A DNA stretch of 64,000 nucleotides from Dietzia sp. ANT_WB102 (lineage in GTDB: Bacteria > Actinomycetota > Actinomycetes > Mycobacteriales > Mycobacteriaceae): contig NZ_VOBA01000001.1 in assembly GCF_008369165.1 (NCBI RefSeq), positions 1,605,630 to 1,669,629 on the forward strand, written 5' to 3'. Positions 1 to 9,965 of this stretch are shown here, piece after piece (position 1 is the stretch's first letter; each line of letters starts with the position of its first letter). Both the position numbers and the translations under genes were made by a program. The notes under the pieces are model-generated. The model saw nothing but the letters and a program-made list of their open reading frames with translations. It was not told the DNA's origin and made no database searches.

Positions 1-2089
1 CCTCAACAAGGTCCGCAACATCGGCATCATGGCGCACATCGACGCCGGTAAGACCACCACGACCGAGCGCATCCTGTTCTACACGGGTGTCAACCGCAAG
101 GCGGGCGAGACGCACGACGGCGCCTCGACGACTGACTGGATGGAGCAGGAGAAGGAGCGCGGCATCACGATCACCTCGGCCGCGGTGACCTGCTTCTGGG
201 ACGACAACCAGATCAACATCATCGACACCCCGGGACACGTCGACTTCACGGTCGAGGTCGAGCGGTCGCTGCGCGTCCTCGACGGCGCCGTGGCGGTCTT
301 CGACGGCAAGGAGGGCGTCGAGCCGCAGTCCGAGCAGGTGTGGCGCCAGGCCGAGAAGTACGACGTCCCGCGTATCTGCTTCGTCAACAAGATGGACAAG
401 CTGGGCGCGGACTTCTACTACACGGTCCAGACCATCATCGACCGGCTCGGCGCTAAGCCCCTGGTCCTTCAGCTGCCCATCGGTGCGGAGGACCAGTTCG
501 ACGGCGTCGTCGACCTCCTCACCATGAAGGCGCACGTCTGGCCCGGCAAGACCGAGATCGGCGCCGACGCGCAAATCCAGGACATCCCGGCCGATCTCCA
601 GGAGAAGGCCGAGGAGTACCGCGAGAAGCTCCTCGAGACGGTCGCCGAGACCGACGAAGCCCTCATGGAGAAGTACTTCGGCGGCGAGGAGCTGACCCTC
701 GAAGAGGTCAAGGCGGCTATCCGCAAGCTCACCGTCAACTCCGAGATCTACCCGGTCCTGTGTGGATCCGCGTACAAGAACAAGGGCATCCAGCCCATGC
801 TCAACGCGGTCATCGACTTCCTCCCGACTCCGCTGGACGTCGGCGAGGTCCACGGCCACAAGGTCGGGGACGAGGAGACGGAGATCCTCCGCAAGCCGTC
901 GAAGGACGAGCCGTTCTCGGCGCTGGCGTTCAAGATCGCCGTCCACCCGTTCTTCGGCAAGCTCACGTTCGTGCGCGTCTACTCGGGCCGTGTCGACCCG
1001 GGCGCCCAGGTCGCCAACTCGACCAAGGGCAAGAAGGAGCGCGTCGGCAAGCTGTTCCAGATGCACGCGAACAAGGAGAACCCGGTCGACGAGGCTGTCG
1101 CCGGCAACATCTACGCGTTCATCGGACTCAAGGACACCACGACCGGTGACACCCTGTGCGACCTGAACAACCAGGTTGTGCTCGAGTCGATGACGTTCCC
1201 GGACCCGGTCATCGATGTCTCCATCGAGCCCAAGACCAAGGCCGACCAGGAGAAGCTGGGTACCGCGATCCAGAAGCTCGCCGAGGAGGATCCGACCTTC
1301 TCTGTGCGACTGGACGAGGAGACCGGCCAGACCGTCATCGGCGGTATGGGCGAGCTGCACTTGGACGTCCTCGTCGACCGTATGAAGCGTGAGTTCAAGG
1401 TCGAGGCCAACGTCGGCAAGCCTCAGGTCGCGTACCGCGAGACCATCAAGGGCTCGATCGACAAGTTCGACTACACCCACAAGAAGCAGACCGGTGGTTC
1501 CGGTCAGTTCGCGAAGGTGCAGATCGCGCTCGGGCCACTGGACCAGGAGGCCGTCGAAGAGGGCGAGACCTACGAGTTCAGTGACAAGGTCACCGGTGGC
1601 CGCGTGCCCAAGGAGTACATCCCCTCCGTGGACGCCGGCATCAGGGACGCCATGCAGTACGGCATCCTTGCCGGTTACCCGATGGTGAATGTCAAGGCCA
1701 CGCTCGTCGACGGTGCGTACCACGAGGTGGACTCGTCCGAGATGGCGTTCAAGGTCGCCGGCTCGATGGCCTTCAAGGAGGCTGCTCGTAAGTGTCAGCC
1801 CGTGATCCTTGAGCCGCTCATGGCGGTCGAGGTCATCACCCCGGAGGACTACATGGGCGACGTCATCGGCGACCTCAACTCACGCCGCGGCCAGGTCAAC
1901 GCGATGGAGGAGCGCGCCGGCGCCCGCGTCGTGAAGGCCAACGTGCCGCTGTCGGAGATGTTCGGCTACGTCGGCGACCTCCGGTCGAAGACGCAGGGCC
2001 GGGCCAATTACTCGATGGTCTTCTCCCACTACGCCGAGGTTCCGGCGAGTGTGGCCAAGGAGATCATCGCCAAGGCGACCGGCGAGTAA
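1..2089 (+). CDS. fusA: Elongation factor G (5' end outside window)
   Basis: Translocation GTPase that moves tRNAs and mRNA through the ribosome after peptide-bond formation. The reading frame is open from base 2 (LNKVRNIGI then [12 protein letters not shown]), so the ATG at 29 is internal. Only about ten N-terminal residues are missing compared with the usual roughly 700. Visible GTPase motifs are AHIDAGKTT (P-loop), DTPGH and NKMD. Domains II-V follow to the TAA at 2087-2089. It lies upstream of tuf in the classical str-operon order; rpsL and rpsG would lie to the left. Identification is certain. Confidence 0.97.
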   Translation, partial: LNKVRNIGIMAHIDAGKTTTTERILFYTGVNRKAGETHDGASTTDWMEQEKERGITITSAAVTCFWDDNQINIIDTPGHVDFTVEVERSLRVLDGAVAVFDGKEGVEPQSEQVWRQAEKYDVPRICFVNKMDKLGADFYYTVQTIIDRLGAKPLVLQLPIGAEDQFDGVVDLLTMKAHVWPGKTEIGADAQIQDIPADLQEKAEEYREKLLETVAETDEALMEKYFGGEELTLEEVKAAIRKLTVNSEIYPVLCGSAYKNKGIQPMLNAVIDFLPTPLDVGEVHGHKVGDEETEILRKPSKDEPFSALAFKIAVHPFFGKLTFVRVYSGRVDPGAQVANSTKGKKERVGKLFQMHANKENPVDEAVAGNIYAFIGLKDTTTGDTLCDLNNQVVLESMTFPDPVIDVSIEPKTKADQEKLGTAIQKLAEEDPTFSVRLDEETGQTVIGGMGELHLDVLVDRMKREFKVEANVGKPQVAYRETIKGSIDKFDYTHKKQTGGSGQFAKVQIALGPLDQEAVEEGETYEFSDKVTGGRVPKEYIPSVDAGIRDAMQYGILAGYPMVNVKATLVDGAYHEVDSSEMAFKVAGSMAFKEAARKCQPVILEPLMAVEVITPEDYMGDVIGDLNSRRGQVNAMEERAGARVVKANVPLSEMFGYVGDLRSKTQGRANYSMVFSHYAEVPASVAKEIIAKATGE

Positions 2090-2096
2090 CCGGTAT

Positions 2097-2126
2097 GGTT
2101 CCGCCCGCCACCCGGCGGGCGGAACC
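2097..2126 (+). terminator. Hairpin after fusA
   Basis: Perfect 13-bp inverted repeat (GGTTCCGCCCGCC, 4-nt loop, GGCGGGCGGAACC) starting 7 bases after the fusA stop. No T-tract follows, so it is either a T-less actinobacterial terminator or an attenuating or processing hairpin between fusA and tuf. Confidence 0.55.
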
Positions 2127-2190
2127 GATGCCGGCGGCGCACGGTCGAACCTCCGGGTGGCCGCCGGTTCGTGCCCCACGGCACGATGAG

Positions 2191-2196
2191 TAAGAT
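2191..2196 (+). promoter_or_regulatory. Candidate -10 element for tuf
   Basis: TAAGAT lies 66 bases before the tuf start and downstream of the fusA hairpin, the position expected for a separate tuf promoter. No convincing -35 hexamer is visible, so this is only a weak call. Confidence 0.25.
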
Positions 2197-2261
2197 CAGA
2201 CCCCACACAATGCAGTGCCCACCTCAACGGGTGGGGACAGACCAGTCCAGGAGGACAACAA

Positions 2262-3452
2262 GTGGCGAAGGCGAAGTTCGAGCGGACGAAGCCGCACGTT
2301 AACATCGGCACCATCGGTCACGTCGACCATGGCAAGACCACCACCACCGCGGCCATCACCAAGGTTCTGGCGGACACCTACCCCGAGCTCAACGACGCTT
2401 TCGCGTTCGACGAGATCGATAAGGCGCCGGAGGAGAAGGCTCGTGGTATCACGATCAACATCTCCCACGTCGAGTACCAGACCGAGAAGCGTCACTACGC
2501 GCACGTCGACGCCCCCGGTCACGCCGACTACATCAAGAACATGATCACCGGTGCCGCCCAGATGGACGGCGCGATCCTGGTAGTGGCGGCCACCGACGGC
2601 CCCATGCCCCAGACCCGTGAGCACGTGCTGCTCGCCCGTCAGGTCGGCGTGCCCTACATCCTTGTCGCCCTGAACAAGTGCGACATGGTCGACGACGAGG
2701 AGATCCTCGAGCTCGTCGAGATGGAGGTCCGCGAGCTGCTGGCCTCGCAGGACTTCGACGAGGACGCCCCGGTCGTCCACATCTCGGCGCTCAAGGCTCT
2801 CGAGGGTGAAGAGAAGTGGGTCCAGGCCGTTCGCGACCTCATGCAGGCGTGCGACGACTCCATCCCGGACCCCGAGCGTGAGACCGACAAGCCGTTCCTC
2901 ATGCCCGTTGAGGACGTCTTCACGATCACCGGCCGTGGCACCGTCGTCACCGGCCGTATTGAGCGTGGCAAGATCAACGTCAACGAGGATGTCGAGCTCA
3001 TCGGCATCAAGGACAAGGCCACCAAGACCACCATCACGGGCATCGAGATGTTCCGTAAGCTTCTCGACTACGGCGAGGCTGGCGACAACGTCGGTCTGCT
3101 CGTCCGTGGCCTCAAGCGCGAGGACGTCGAGCGTGGTCAGGTCGTCATCAAGCCGGGCGCCTACACCCCGCACACCACGTTCGAGGGCCAGGCGTACATC
3201 CTGTCCAAGGACGAGGGCGGCCGTCACACGCCGTTCTTCAACAACTACCGCCCGCAGTTCTACTTCCGCACCACGGACGTGACCGGCGTCGTGACCCTCC
3301 CCGAGGGCACCGAGATGGTCATGCCGGGCGACAACACCGAGATGAGCGTCGAGCTCATCCAGCCGGTCGCCATGGATGAGGGCCTGCGGTTCGCGATCCG
3401 TGAGGGTGGCCGCACCGTCGGCGCCGGACAGGTCACGAAGATCATCAAGTGA
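2262..3452 (+). CDS. tuf: Elongation factor Tu
   Basis: Delivers aminoacyl-tRNA to the ribosomal A site as a GTP complex. The 396-residue length is normal for the family. Motifs GHVDHGKTT (P-loop), DAPGHADY and NKCD are present, and the C-terminal barrels run to the conserved VGAGQVTKI tail. The start is GTG at 2262, set by an AGGAGG Shine-Dalgarno about 7 bases upstream. The gene is followed by a strong terminator, so it ends the str transcription unit. No anomalies seen. Confidence 0.98.
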   Translation: MAKAKFERTKPHVNIGTIGHVDHGKTTTTAAITKVLADTYPELNDAFAFDEIDKAPEEKARGITINISHVEYQTEKRHYAHVDAPGHADYIKNMITGAAQMDGAILVVAATDGPMPQTREHVLLARQVGVPYILVALNKCDMVDDEEILELVEMEVRELLASQDFDEDAPVVHISALKALEGEEKWVQAVRDLMQACDDSIPDPERETDKPFLMPVEDVFTITGRGTVVTGRIERGKINVNEDVELIGIKDKATKTTITGIEMFRKLLDYGEAGDNVGLLVRGLKREDVERGQVVIKPGAYTPHTTFEGQAYILSKDEGGRHTPFFNNYRPQFYFRTTDVTGVVTLPEGTEMVMPGDNTEMSVELIQPVAMDEGLRFAIREGGRTVGAGQVTKIIK

Positions 3453-3508
3453 TGTATTGATCGACTGGTCCGGGACAGCTCCCGGACCACCGACCAGTGC
3501 GAGCAGAG

Positions 3509-3540
3509 AAGGGCGCCCCGCCGTGAGGTGGGGCGCCCTT
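3509..3540 (+). terminator. Terminator after tuf
   Basis: A 14-bp stem (AAGGGCGCCCCGCC / GGTGGGGCGCCCTT, one G-T pair) with a GTGA loop, 57 bases after the tuf stop. It is symmetrical and could also stop the convergent small gene that ends at 3589. Confidence 0.75.
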
Positions 3541-3588
3541 CCTGCGTTTCGGCTCCGTCGTGGACGTTCGGGGGAGTGTGTATCCGTT

Positions 3589-3861
3589 CTACCGTCGACG
3601 ACCGAGGAAGCTCATCGCGACCGACAGTCCCACCGCGGCGACGCCGGCCAAGGCGGTCACGGCCACGGCAGCCACCTGTTCCGCAGTTGGACCGTGTTCA
3701 GTGCGTCCGGGCCCGGCGACTCCGTGCCGGCGGTCGACCTCCTCGAGCGCTCGGAAGAGCTCCTCGGGATCGCCCCCGGCATCCGGGTGGTGCCGGAGGA
3801 CAGCCTGCCGTCTGTCCCTCTTGTAAGCGGCGGGGTCCCGCGGTTCGCGTCGGCTGTTCAC
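3589..3861 (-). CDS. Small J-domain-like membrane-anchored protein
   Basis: 90-residue protein. Residues about 10-45 resemble the second half of a DnaJ J-domain, with the HPD tripeptide at residues 25-27 followed by [16 protein letters not shown] hydrophobic Ala/Val-rich segment near residues 63-83 looks like a single C-terminal transmembrane anchor ending in Arg-Arg-Arg. The GTG start at 3861 is backed by a GGAGGAG ribosome site about 9 bases upstream on the minus strand. HPD-bearing J-domains stimulate Hsp70 ATPase, but helix I and much of helix II are missing here, so DnaK partnership is only inferred. It runs opposite to its ribosomal neighbours. Confidence 0.65.
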   Translation of the reverse strand: MNSRREPRDPAAYKRDRRQAVLRHHPDAGGDPEELFRALEEVDRRHGVAGPGRTEHGPTAEQVAAVAVTALAGVAAVGLSVAMSFLGRRR

Positions 3862-4415
3862 GATGTGATCTCCTCCGGAGGTGTACGCACTTATCCACTA
3901 GACGCTACCGAAACGAGCGGTCCCGGAACGTCGACGCCGCCGGGCCGGCGCGGCCGACGGGTGAGGCGGATTTTGCCCTCGTGGCCGACGTGCTGCATAC
4001 TGGTCAAGTTGCCCGGACAAGGCGGCTATCCCGTATGGGCCCGATGGGTCCCGCGGGGAGTCGGGTTGGTCGGGCGAGCACGACCAGGGCGGGTGAGCGA
4101 TCACCCGCCGGAAAAGTGGGAGGGCGACACGCCCGACCGCGTGAACGCGTCGTGATACGTCAACAGCGGCAGCGGATCGGTCCGCCGTCATCCTCTCCTC
4201 CCGTGAGAGATGCGGCACTCCGTCCTCTGGAGGTCTTGTAGTCGTGTCACGCCCGTGGGCGCGCGACGGGGGCCTCCACGATGGAGCACCGATGCACGGG
4301 ACCGGGCGATCGACGGTCTGACGGTGTCACACATGACAAGCGAACACACAGTGTCCCCGCGCGGCGAGGGCGCTTACGACAGCCGCCCTCACGGGCGGGA
4401 GGAGAAGAGGACGAA
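3862..4415 (+). other. Non-coding leader region of the S10 operon
   Basis: About 550 bases with no convincing gene. It holds the candidate S10 promoter near 3973-4001 and a long putative 5' leader. The leader ends in a short hairpin (CCGCCC / GGGCGG, 4383-4398) directly abutting the GGGAGGAG Shine-Dalgarno of rpsJ. Long S10 leaders can carry ribosomal-protein autoregulatory structures, but I could not match a known one. Confidence 0.5.
3973..4001 (+). promoter_or_regulatory. Candidate S10 operon promoter
   Basis: TTGCCC at 3973-3978 and CATACT at 3996-4001, spaced 17 bases. This is the best sigma-70-like match in the gap and would give a leader of about 400 bases before rpsJ. Confidence 0.4.
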
Positions 4416-4721
4416 GTGGCGGGACAAAAGATCCGCATCCGGCTCAAGGCCTACGACCATGAAGCTATTGACGCCTCGGCCCGCAAGATCGTCGAGACGG
4501 TGACCCGGACGGGTGCTCGTGTCGTCGGTCCAGTGCCGCTGCCCACCGAGAAGAACGTCTACTGCGTCATCCGCTCGCCGCACAAGTACAAGGATTCGCG
4601 TGAGCACTTCGAGATGCGTACCCATAAGCGGTTGATCGACATCCTCGACCCCACGCCGAAGACCGTGGACGCGCTCATGCGCATCGACCTGCCTGCCAGC
4701 GTCGACGTCAACATCCAGTGA
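4416..4721 (+). CDS. rpsJ: 30S ribosomal protein S10
   Basis: 101-residue S10 beginning (V)[18 protein letters not shown]. It is a 30S head protein that in other bacteria also works as NusE in transcription antitermination. The open frame reaches upstream to 4281, but homology and the GGGAGGAG site around 4398-4405 fix the start at GTG 4416. It is the first gene of the S10 operon, 52 bases before rplC. Length and sequence are typical. Confidence 0.97.
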   Translation: MAGQKIRIRLKAYDHEAIDASARKIVETVTRTGARVVGPVPLPTEKNVYCVIRSPHKYKDSREHFEMRTHKRLIDILDPTPKTVDALMRIDLPASVDVNIQ

Positions 4722-4773
4722 CCTCCGACCGCGTAGCGGTCAGCAAGCAACGTGCAGCGGAGACAGTGAACAG

Positions 4774-5439
4774 ATGACTAACACCGAGATCAAGGGAATC
4801 CTGGGCGCCAAGCTCGGCATGACCCAAGTCTTCGACGAGAACAACCGGGTGGTTCCGGTTACCGTCGTCAAGGCCGGGCCGTGCGTCGTGACCGGGATCC
4901 GTACCCAAGAGACCGACGGCTACAACGCCGTCCAGATCGCGTTCGGCGCGATCGACCCCCGCAAGGTCACCAAGCCGGTTGCGGGCCAGTTCGAGAAGGC
5001 CGGGGTCACTCCCCGTCGCCACCTCGCCGAGATTCGACTCGATAATGCCGAGCAGGCAGCCGAGTTCGAGATCGGCCAGGAGATCGGCGCCGACGTGTTC
5101 GAGGACGGCGCCTTCGTCGACGTCACCGGCACGTCCAAGGGCAAGGGCTTCGCCGGCACCATGAAGCGTCATGGCTTTGCAGGCCAGGGCGCCTCGCACG
5201 GTACGCAGGCCGTGCACCGCAAGCCGGGTTCCATCGGCGGGGCATCGACCCCGGGCCGCGTCTTCAAGGGCAAGTCGATGGCGGGCCGGATGGGCAACGA
5301 TCGCGTGACCACCATGAACCTCAAGGTCCACAAGGTGGACGCCGAGGCCGGCGTCCTCCTCATCAAGGGAGCCATCCCGGGTCGTAACGGCGGCCTCGTG
5401 ATGGTCCGTTCCGCAGTGAAGGGCGGTGCGCGCGCATGA
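4774..5439 (+). CDS. rplC: 50S ribosomal protein L3
   Basis: 221-residue L3, a primary 23S rRNA binder near the peptidyl-transferase centre. The N-terminal [15 protein letters not shown] and the central [17 protein letters not shown] loop, the long extension reaching the active site, are both conserved. The ATG start is preceded by GGAGA. Its stop overlaps the rplD start by 4 bases, indicating translational coupling in the S10 operon. Confidence 0.97.
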   Translation: MTNTEIKGILGAKLGMTQVFDENNRVVPVTVVKAGPCVVTGIRTQETDGYNAVQIAFGAIDPRKVTKPVAGQFEKAGVTPRRHLAEIRLDNAEQAAEFEIGQEIGADVFEDGAFVDVTGTSKGKGFAGTMKRHGFAGQGASHGTQAVHRKPGSIGGASTPGRVFKGKSMAGRMGNDRVTTMNLKVHKVDAEAGVLLIKGAIPGRNGGLVMVRSAVKGGARA

Positions 5440-6125
5440 CCACCACGGAGAACACCGTGAACCTCAAGCTGGACGTCCGTACCCCGGCGGGCAAGACCGA
5501 TGGATCGGTCGAGCTTCCCGCCGAGATCTTCGGCGTCGAGCCCAACCTGCCCCTGATGCACCAGGTCGTGGTGGCGCAGCTCGCCGCGGCCCGTCAGGGC
5601 ACCCACTCGACCAAGACCCGTGGCGAGGTCCGCGGCGGCGGCCGCAAGCCGTTCCGCCAGAAGGGCACCGGCCGCGCCCGTCAGGGCTCGACCCGTGCCC
5701 CCGCCTACACCGGCGGCGGAACGGTTCACGGCCCGAAGCCCCGCGATTACTCGCAGCGCACCCCGAAGAAGATGAAGGCCGCCGCCCTCCGCGGTGCCCT
5801 CTCCGACCGGGTCGCAGGTGACCGGCTCCACGTGGTCACCGAGCTCGTCGCGGGACAGAAGCCGTCGACCTCCGGTGTCCGCGAGTTCCTCGGCACCCTG
5901 TCCGACCGCAAGAAGTTCCTGATCGTCGTCGGTCGTGAGGACGTCGCCGCATGGCGTTCCGTGGCCAACCTCGATCACGTCCACCCGATCGCTCCGGATC
6001 AGCTCAATACCTACGACGTGCTCAACGCTGATGACGTCGTGTTCTCGGTCGAGGCTCTGGACGCGTTCGTCACGCAGGCGAGCCGTTCGCTCGCCGGCAA
6101 GGCAGCGAAGGAGGCCGACAAGTGA
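5436..6125 (+). CDS. rplD: 50S ribosomal protein L4
   Basis: 229-residue L4 that lines the nascent-peptide exit tunnel. The tunnel loop is recognisable as [22 protein letters not shown] near residues 65-86. In enterobacteria L4 also represses the S10 operon; nothing here shows that for this organism. Both ends overlap neighbours (rplC and rplW) by 4 bases, so the block is tightly coupled. Confidence 0.97.
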   Translation: MTTTENTVNLKLDVRTPAGKTDGSVELPAEIFGVEPNLPLMHQVVVAQLAAARQGTHSTKTRGEVRGGGRKPFRQKGTGRARQGSTRAPAYTGGGTVHGPKPRDYSQRTPKKMKAAALRGALSDRVAGDRLHVVTELVAGQKPSTSGVREFLGTLSDRKKFLIVVGREDVAAWRSVANLDHVHPIAPDQLNTYDVLNADDVVFSVEALDAFVTQASRSLAGKAAKEADK

Positions 6126-6424
6126 GCACCGTCGCCGATCCCCGGGACGTCATCCTCGCCCCGGTCGTCTCCGAGAAGGCCTACGGCCTGCTCGAGCAGG
6201 GCGTGTACACGTTCCTGGTGGCCCCGGGCGCCAACAAGACGCAGATCAAGATCGCCATTCAGGAGATCTTCGGCGTCACGGTGGAGTCCGTGAACACCGC
6301 TAACCGTCAGGGCAAGCGTAAGCGCACCCGCACCGGGTTCGGACAGCGCAAGAGCACCAAGCGCGCCATCGTGACCCTCGCGGCCGACAGCAAGCCCATC
6401 GAGATCCCGGGTCTGACCGCCTGA
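6122..6424 (+). CDS. rplW: 50S ribosomal protein L23
   Basis: 100-residue L23 at the exit-tunnel rim, the docking site for trigger factor and SRP in characterised bacteria. It begins with GTG inside the end of rplD and contains the conserved [18 protein letters not shown] and RQGKRKRTR segments. Length is normal. It ends 31 bases before rplB, which has its own ribosome site. Confidence 0.96.
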   Translation: MSTVADPRDVILAPVVSEKAYGLLEQGVYTFLVAPGANKTQIKIAIQEIFGVTVESVNTANRQGKRKRTRTGFGQRKSTKRAIVTLAADSKPIEIPGLTA

Positions 6425-6455
6425 CGGCGGGAAGAGTTAAGGACGAGAGAACCTC

Positions 6456-7292
6456 ATGGCTATCCGCAAATACAAGCCCACGACTCCCGGTCGTCGCGGC
6501 TCGAGCGTCTCGGACTTCGCCGAGATCACCCGCTCGACGCCCGAAAAGTCGCTGCTGCGCCCGCTGAGCAAGACCGGCGGCCGCAACGGCCACGGCCGAA
6601 TCACCAGCCGTCACAAGGGTGGTGGACACAAGCGCCAGTACCGCGTCATCGACTTCCGTCGCAATGACAAGGACGGCGTCGTCGCCACCGTCGCGCACAT
6701 CGAGTACGACCCGAACCGCACCGCCAACATCGCTCTGCTGCACTACGCAGACGGTGAGAAGCGGTACATCCTTGCCCCGCGGAACCTCAAGCAGGGCATG
6801 AAGGTCGAGTCGGGCGTGAACGCCGACATCAAGACCGGCAACAACCTCCCACTCCGGAACATCCCGGCGGGCACCGTGGTGCACGCCGTGGAGCTCCGGC
6901 CGGGTGGAGGTGCCAAAATGGCCCGCGCGGCCGGCGCCGGTATCCAGCTGCTCGGCAAGGAGGGGGCCTACGCCTCCCTCCGTATGCCCTCCGGTGAGAT
7001 CCGCCGGGTCGACGTGCGCTGCCGCGCCACGATCGGCGAGGTCGGCAACGCCGAGCAGGCCAACATCAACTGGGGTAAGGCCGGCCGCATGCGGTGGAAG
7101 GGCGTTCGCCCGACCGTCCGTGGCGTGGTCATGAACCCCGTCGACCACCCGCATGGTGGTGGCGAGGGTAAGACGTCCGGTGGACGTCACCCCGTCAGTC
7201 CGTGGGGCCAGCTCGAGGGCCGGACCCGCAAGCCCAATAAGGCGAGCGACAGCCTCATCGTCCGTCGCCGTCGCACCGGTAAGAAGCGCTAA
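6456..7292 (+). CDS. rplB: 50S ribosomal protein L2
   Basis: 278-residue L2, needed for subunit association and peptidyl transfer. The N-terminal [15 protein letters not shown], the central [15 protein letters not shown] and the C-terminal [13 protein letters not shown] motif with the conserved histidine are present. The start is ATG after an AAGGACGAG site. It precedes rpsS by 14 bases in the normal S10 order. Confidence 0.97.
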   Translation: MAIRKYKPTTPGRRGSSVSDFAEITRSTPEKSLLRPLSKTGGRNGHGRITSRHKGGGHKRQYRVIDFRRNDKDGVVATVAHIEYDPNRTANIALLHYADGEKRYILAPRNLKQGMKVESGVNADIKTGNNLPLRNIPAGTVVHAVELRPGGGAKMARAAGAGIQLLGKEGAYASLRMPSGEIRRVDVRCRATIGEVGNAEQANINWGKAGRMRWKGVRPTVRGVVMNPVDHPHGGGEGKTSGGRHPVSPWGQLEGRTRKPNKASDSLIVRRRRTGKKR

Positions 7293-7306
7293 GGAGGGAA
7301 ACTAGG

Positions 7307-7588
7307 ATGCCTCGTAGTCTCAAGAAGGGTCCGTTCGTCGACGAACACCTCCTCGCGAAGGTGGACGTACAGAACGACAAGGGCACGCATCAGGTCATCA
7401 AGACCTGGTCCCGTCGCTCGACGATCCTGCCCGATTTCATCGGCCACACGTTCGCCGTCCATGACGGCCGCAAGCATGTGCCCGTGTTCGTGTCCGACTC
7501 GATGGTGGGTCACAAGCTCGGCGAGTTCGCGCCGACGCGCACGTTCAAGGGGCACATCAAGGACGATCGGAAGAGTAAGCGTCGATGA
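7307..7588 (+). CDS. rpsS: 30S ribosomal protein S19
   Basis: 93-residue S19 of the 30S head, near the A-site finger contact. It starts [16 protein letters not shown] after a strong GGAGGG site. The conserved [20 protein letters not shown] and [13 protein letters not shown] stretches are intact. Its stop overlaps the rplV start by 4 bases, implying coupled translation. Confidence 0.97.
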   Translation: MPRSLKKGPFVDEHLLAKVDVQNDKGTHQVIKTWSRRSTILPDFIGHTFAVHDGRKHVPVFVSDSMVGHKLGEFAPTRTFKGHIKDDRKSKRR

Positions 7589-8022
7589 GCACTGATACGA
7601 AAAAGACCGACGACGGTACGGAGGCGGCCGAGCAGCAGCTCTCCGCGCGTGCCACCGCCAAGTTTGTCCGCGTCACGCCCATGAAGGCGCGGCGTGTGAT
7701 CGACCTGATCCGTGGCAAGGACGCCGGCGACGCGTTGGACGTCCTTCGGTTCGCGCCGCAGGCGGCCAGCGAGCCGGTTGCCAAGGTCCTCGCGTCAGCG
7801 ATGGCCAACGCCGAGAACAACCTCGACCTGGACCCCCGGACCCTCGTGGTGACCACGGCCTACGCCGATGAGGGTCCGACCCTCAAGCGTTTCCGTCCGC
7901 GTGCCCAGGGTCGTGCGTTCCGCGTGCGCAAGCGCACGAGCCACATCACCATCGAGGTGACCAGCGTGCCTGAAAAGGTCGGTTCCGGCCGGGCACGTCG
8001 CAACCAGGGAGGTGCCCGCTAA
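7585..8022 (+). CDS. rplV: 50S ribosomal protein L22
   Basis: 145-residue L22, whose beta-hairpin lines the exit tunnel and is a macrolide-resistance hot spot in other bacteria. The core [22 protein letters not shown] and the hairpin/[20 protein letters not shown] segments are clear. The N terminus carries about 20 extra acidic residues ([17 protein letters not shown]), a moderate extension over short L22 proteins. It abuts rpsC directly. Confidence 0.96.
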   Translation: MSTDTKKTDDGTEAAEQQLSARATAKFVRVTPMKARRVIDLIRGKDAGDALDVLRFAPQAASEPVAKVLASAMANAENNLDLDPRTLVVTTAYADEGPTLKRFRPRAQGRAFRVRKRTSHITIEVTSVPEKVGSGRARRNQGGAR

Positions 8023-8856
8023 ATGGGACAGAAGATCCAGCCGCACGGCTTCCGTCTCGGCATCACCTCGGACTGGACGTCCAAGTGGTTCGCCGACAAG
8101 CAGTACGCCGACTACGTCGCCGAGGACATCAAGATCCGCGAGCTCCTGTCCAAGGGCATGGAGCGGGCCGGAATCTCCGGCGTCGACATCTCGCGGACCC
8201 GTGACCGGGTCCACGTGGACATCCACACCGCCCGTCCGGGCATCGTGATCGGTCGTCGTGGCGCCGAGGCAGACCGCCTACGCGGGGAGCTCGAGAAGCT
8301 CACCGCCAAGCAGGTCCACCTCAACATCCTCGAGATCAAGAACACCGAGGCTGACGCGCAGCTCGTCGCCCAGGGGATCGCGGAGCAGCTCTCGAATCGT
8401 GTGGCGTTCCGCCGGGCGATGCGCAAGGGCATCCAGTCGGCCATGCGCCAGCCCCAGGTCAAGGGAATCAAGGTGGTCTGTTCGGGCCGTCTCGGCGGCG
8501 CCGAGATGTCCCGTTCGGAGCGCTACCACGAGGGGCGCGTCCCCCTGCACACCCTGCGTGCCGAGATCGACTACGGCACCTACGAGGCCAAGACGACCTT
8601 CGGTCGTATCGGTGTCAAGGTGTGGATCTACAAGGGTGACGTGGTCGGCGGCCGTCGCGAGTCCGACCAGTACGCCCAGACCAGCAACCGTGGCGGTGCC
8701 GACCGCGGTCCCCGCCGCGAGCGTGGCGCGGGGCGCCCGCGTCGCTCCGGGGCCCAGGGCACCACTGCGACCAGCACCGAGACCGGCCGCGCCGGTTCCG
8801 GATCGGCCGCCGAGGCTCCTGCCGAGGCACCGCAGAACCAGACCAGGGAGGCGTGA
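8023..8856 (+). CDS. rpsC: 30S ribosomal protein S3
   Basis: 277-residue S3 with an N-terminal KH domain and the C-terminal S3 domain, forming part of the mRNA entry channel. The start [15 protein letters not shown] is canonical. It ends with about 55 low-complexity residues rich in Arg, Gly, Ala and Glu, an extended tail also seen in some actinobacterial S3 proteins. The TGA stop lies just before the rplP start. Confidence 0.96.
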   Translation: MGQKIQPHGFRLGITSDWTSKWFADKQYADYVAEDIKIRELLSKGMERAGISGVDISRTRDRVHVDIHTARPGIVIGRRGAEADRLRGELEKLTAKQVHLNILEIKNTEADAQLVAQGIAEQLSNRVAFRRAMRKGIQSAMRQPQVKGIKVVCSGRLGGAEMSRSERYHEGRVPLHTLRAEIDYGTYEAKTTFGRIGVKVWIYKGDVVGGRRESDQYAQTSNRGGADRGPRRERGAGRPRRSGAQGTTATSTETGRAGSGSAAEAPAEAPQNQTREA

Positions 8857-8858
8857 CA

Positions 8859-9275
8859 GTGCTTATCCCCAAGCGCGTCAAGCACCGCAAGCAGCACCAC
8901 CCCGGCCGTAAGGGCGGGGCAAAGGGTGGCACCAAGGTGACCTTCGGCGACTACGGCATCCAGGCCATCGAGCCGGCGTACGTCACCAACCGGCAGATCG
9001 AGTCCGCGCGTATTGCCATCAACCGCCACATCAAGCGTGGTGGCAAGGTGTGGATCAACATCTACCCTGATCGTCCCCTGACCAAGAAGCCTGCCGAAGT
9101 CCGGATGGGTTCCGGTAAGGGATCTGTGGAGTGGTGGGTGGCCAACGTCAAGCCGGGCCGCATCCTCTTCGAGATGTCGTACCCCAACGAGGAGACCGCT
9201 CGCGAGGCCCTGCGTCGCGCGCAGCACAAGCTTCCGTGCAAGACCCGCATCGTGACCCGGGAGGAGCAGTTCTGA
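8859..9275 (+). CDS. rplP: 50S ribosomal protein L16
   Basis: 138-residue L16, which contacts A- and P-site tRNA. It reads (V)[27 protein letters not shown] at 8853 is also in frame but sits one base after the GGGAGG site (8846-8851). GTG 8859 leaves a 7-base spacer and matches family N termini, so it is preferred. The stop overlaps the rpmC ATG by one base (TGATG). Confidence 0.95.
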   Translation: MLIPKRVKHRKQHHPGRKGGAKGGTKVTFGDYGIQAIEPAYVTNRQIESARIAINRHIKRGGKVWINIYPDRPLTKKPAEVRMGSGKGSVEWWVANVKPGRILFEMSYPNEETAREALRRAQHKLPCKTRIVTREEQF

Positions 9276-9505
9276 TGGCTAGTGGAACCACCGCCCCCGA
9301 GCTGCGTGAGCTCGACGCCGATGCACTGACCGCTCGTCTGCGCGAGGCCAAGGAAGAGCTGTTCAACCTGCGCTTCCAGATGGCCACCGGTCAGCTGACC
9401 AACAACCGCCGCCTGCGGGTCGTCCGCCACGACATCGCTCGCATCTACACCGTCATTCGCGAGCGCGAGCTCGGTCTGTCGGCGGCGCCGGGTGATGCCA
9501 AGTGA
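9275..9505 (+). CDS. rpmC: 50S ribosomal protein L29
   Basis: 76-residue L29 near the tunnel exit. The hallmark [33 protein letters not shown] helix pair is intact. The ATG is fused to the rplP stop in a TGATG junction, and its own stop overlaps rpsQ by 4 bases. A longer open frame begins upstream inside rplP but has no homologous extension. Confidence 0.95.
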   Translation: MASGTTAPELRELDADALTARLREAKEELFNLRFQMATGQLTNNRRLRVVRHDIARIYTVIRERELGLSAAPGDAK

Positions 9506-9798
9506 GTGACAAGGAAACAGCTGTGACTGAGTCCAACGAGAACGCCGAGCGCAATAGCCGCAAGGTGCGGATCGGGTACGTCGTGTCCGACAAGATGGAG
9601 AAGACCATCGTCGTCGAACTCGAGGACCGCGTGAAGCACCCGCTCTACGGCAAGATCATGCGCCGTACCGAGCGGGTCAAGGCCCACGACGAGACCGACA
9701 CCGCAGGAGTCGGCGACCGCGTGCGGATCATGGAGACCCGCCCGCTGTCCGCCTCCAAGCGGTACCGCCTCGTCGAGGTGCTCGAGCGGGCCAAGTAA
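9502..9798 (+). CDS. rpsQ: 30S ribosomal protein S17
   Basis: 98-residue S17, an OB-fold protein of the 30S body. The core [32 protein letters not shown] and [22 protein letters not shown] are conserved. About 20 polar residues precede the core after the GTG start at 9502, which overlaps rpmC. A strong terminator begins 20 bases after the stop, so this is the last gene of the S10 transcription unit. Confidence 0.95.
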   Translation: MSDKETAVTESNENAERNSRKVRIGYVVSDKMEKTIVVELEDRVKHPLYGKIMRRTERVKAHDETDTAGVGDRVRIMETRPLSASKRYRLVEVLERAK

Positions 9799-9817
9799 GC
9801 CTGCTCTCGCACGATAA

Positions 9818-9853
9818 AACGGCCCGGCCCCGGAACCCCGGGGCCGGGCCGTT
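9818..9853 (+). terminator. Strong terminator after rpsQ
   Basis: A perfect 16-bp stem (AACGGCCCGGCCCCGG, AACC loop, complementary arm) ends in GTTCTG. It separates the S10 operon from the secreted mycolyltransferase and the spc operon. Confidence 0.85.
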
Positions 9854-9965
9854 CTGCATCGTTGTGACCTATCGGAGCAGCTGGTTGTAACGTTCTAGCT
9901 CGTTGTTACGAAATCCGGGCAATGTTTCAGCATTCGGACGCTGAACAAAACGACAGGATCGCCAC

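Noticed and set aside
2196-3227. 343-codon minus-strand frame opposite tuf
   Set aside because: Mirror frame created by the GC-rich codon use of tuf; no ribosome site or protein-like features.
8853-8858. GTG 8853 as rplP start
   Set aside because: It lies one base after the Shine-Dalgarno sequence; GTG 8859 has proper spacing and matches L16 N termini.
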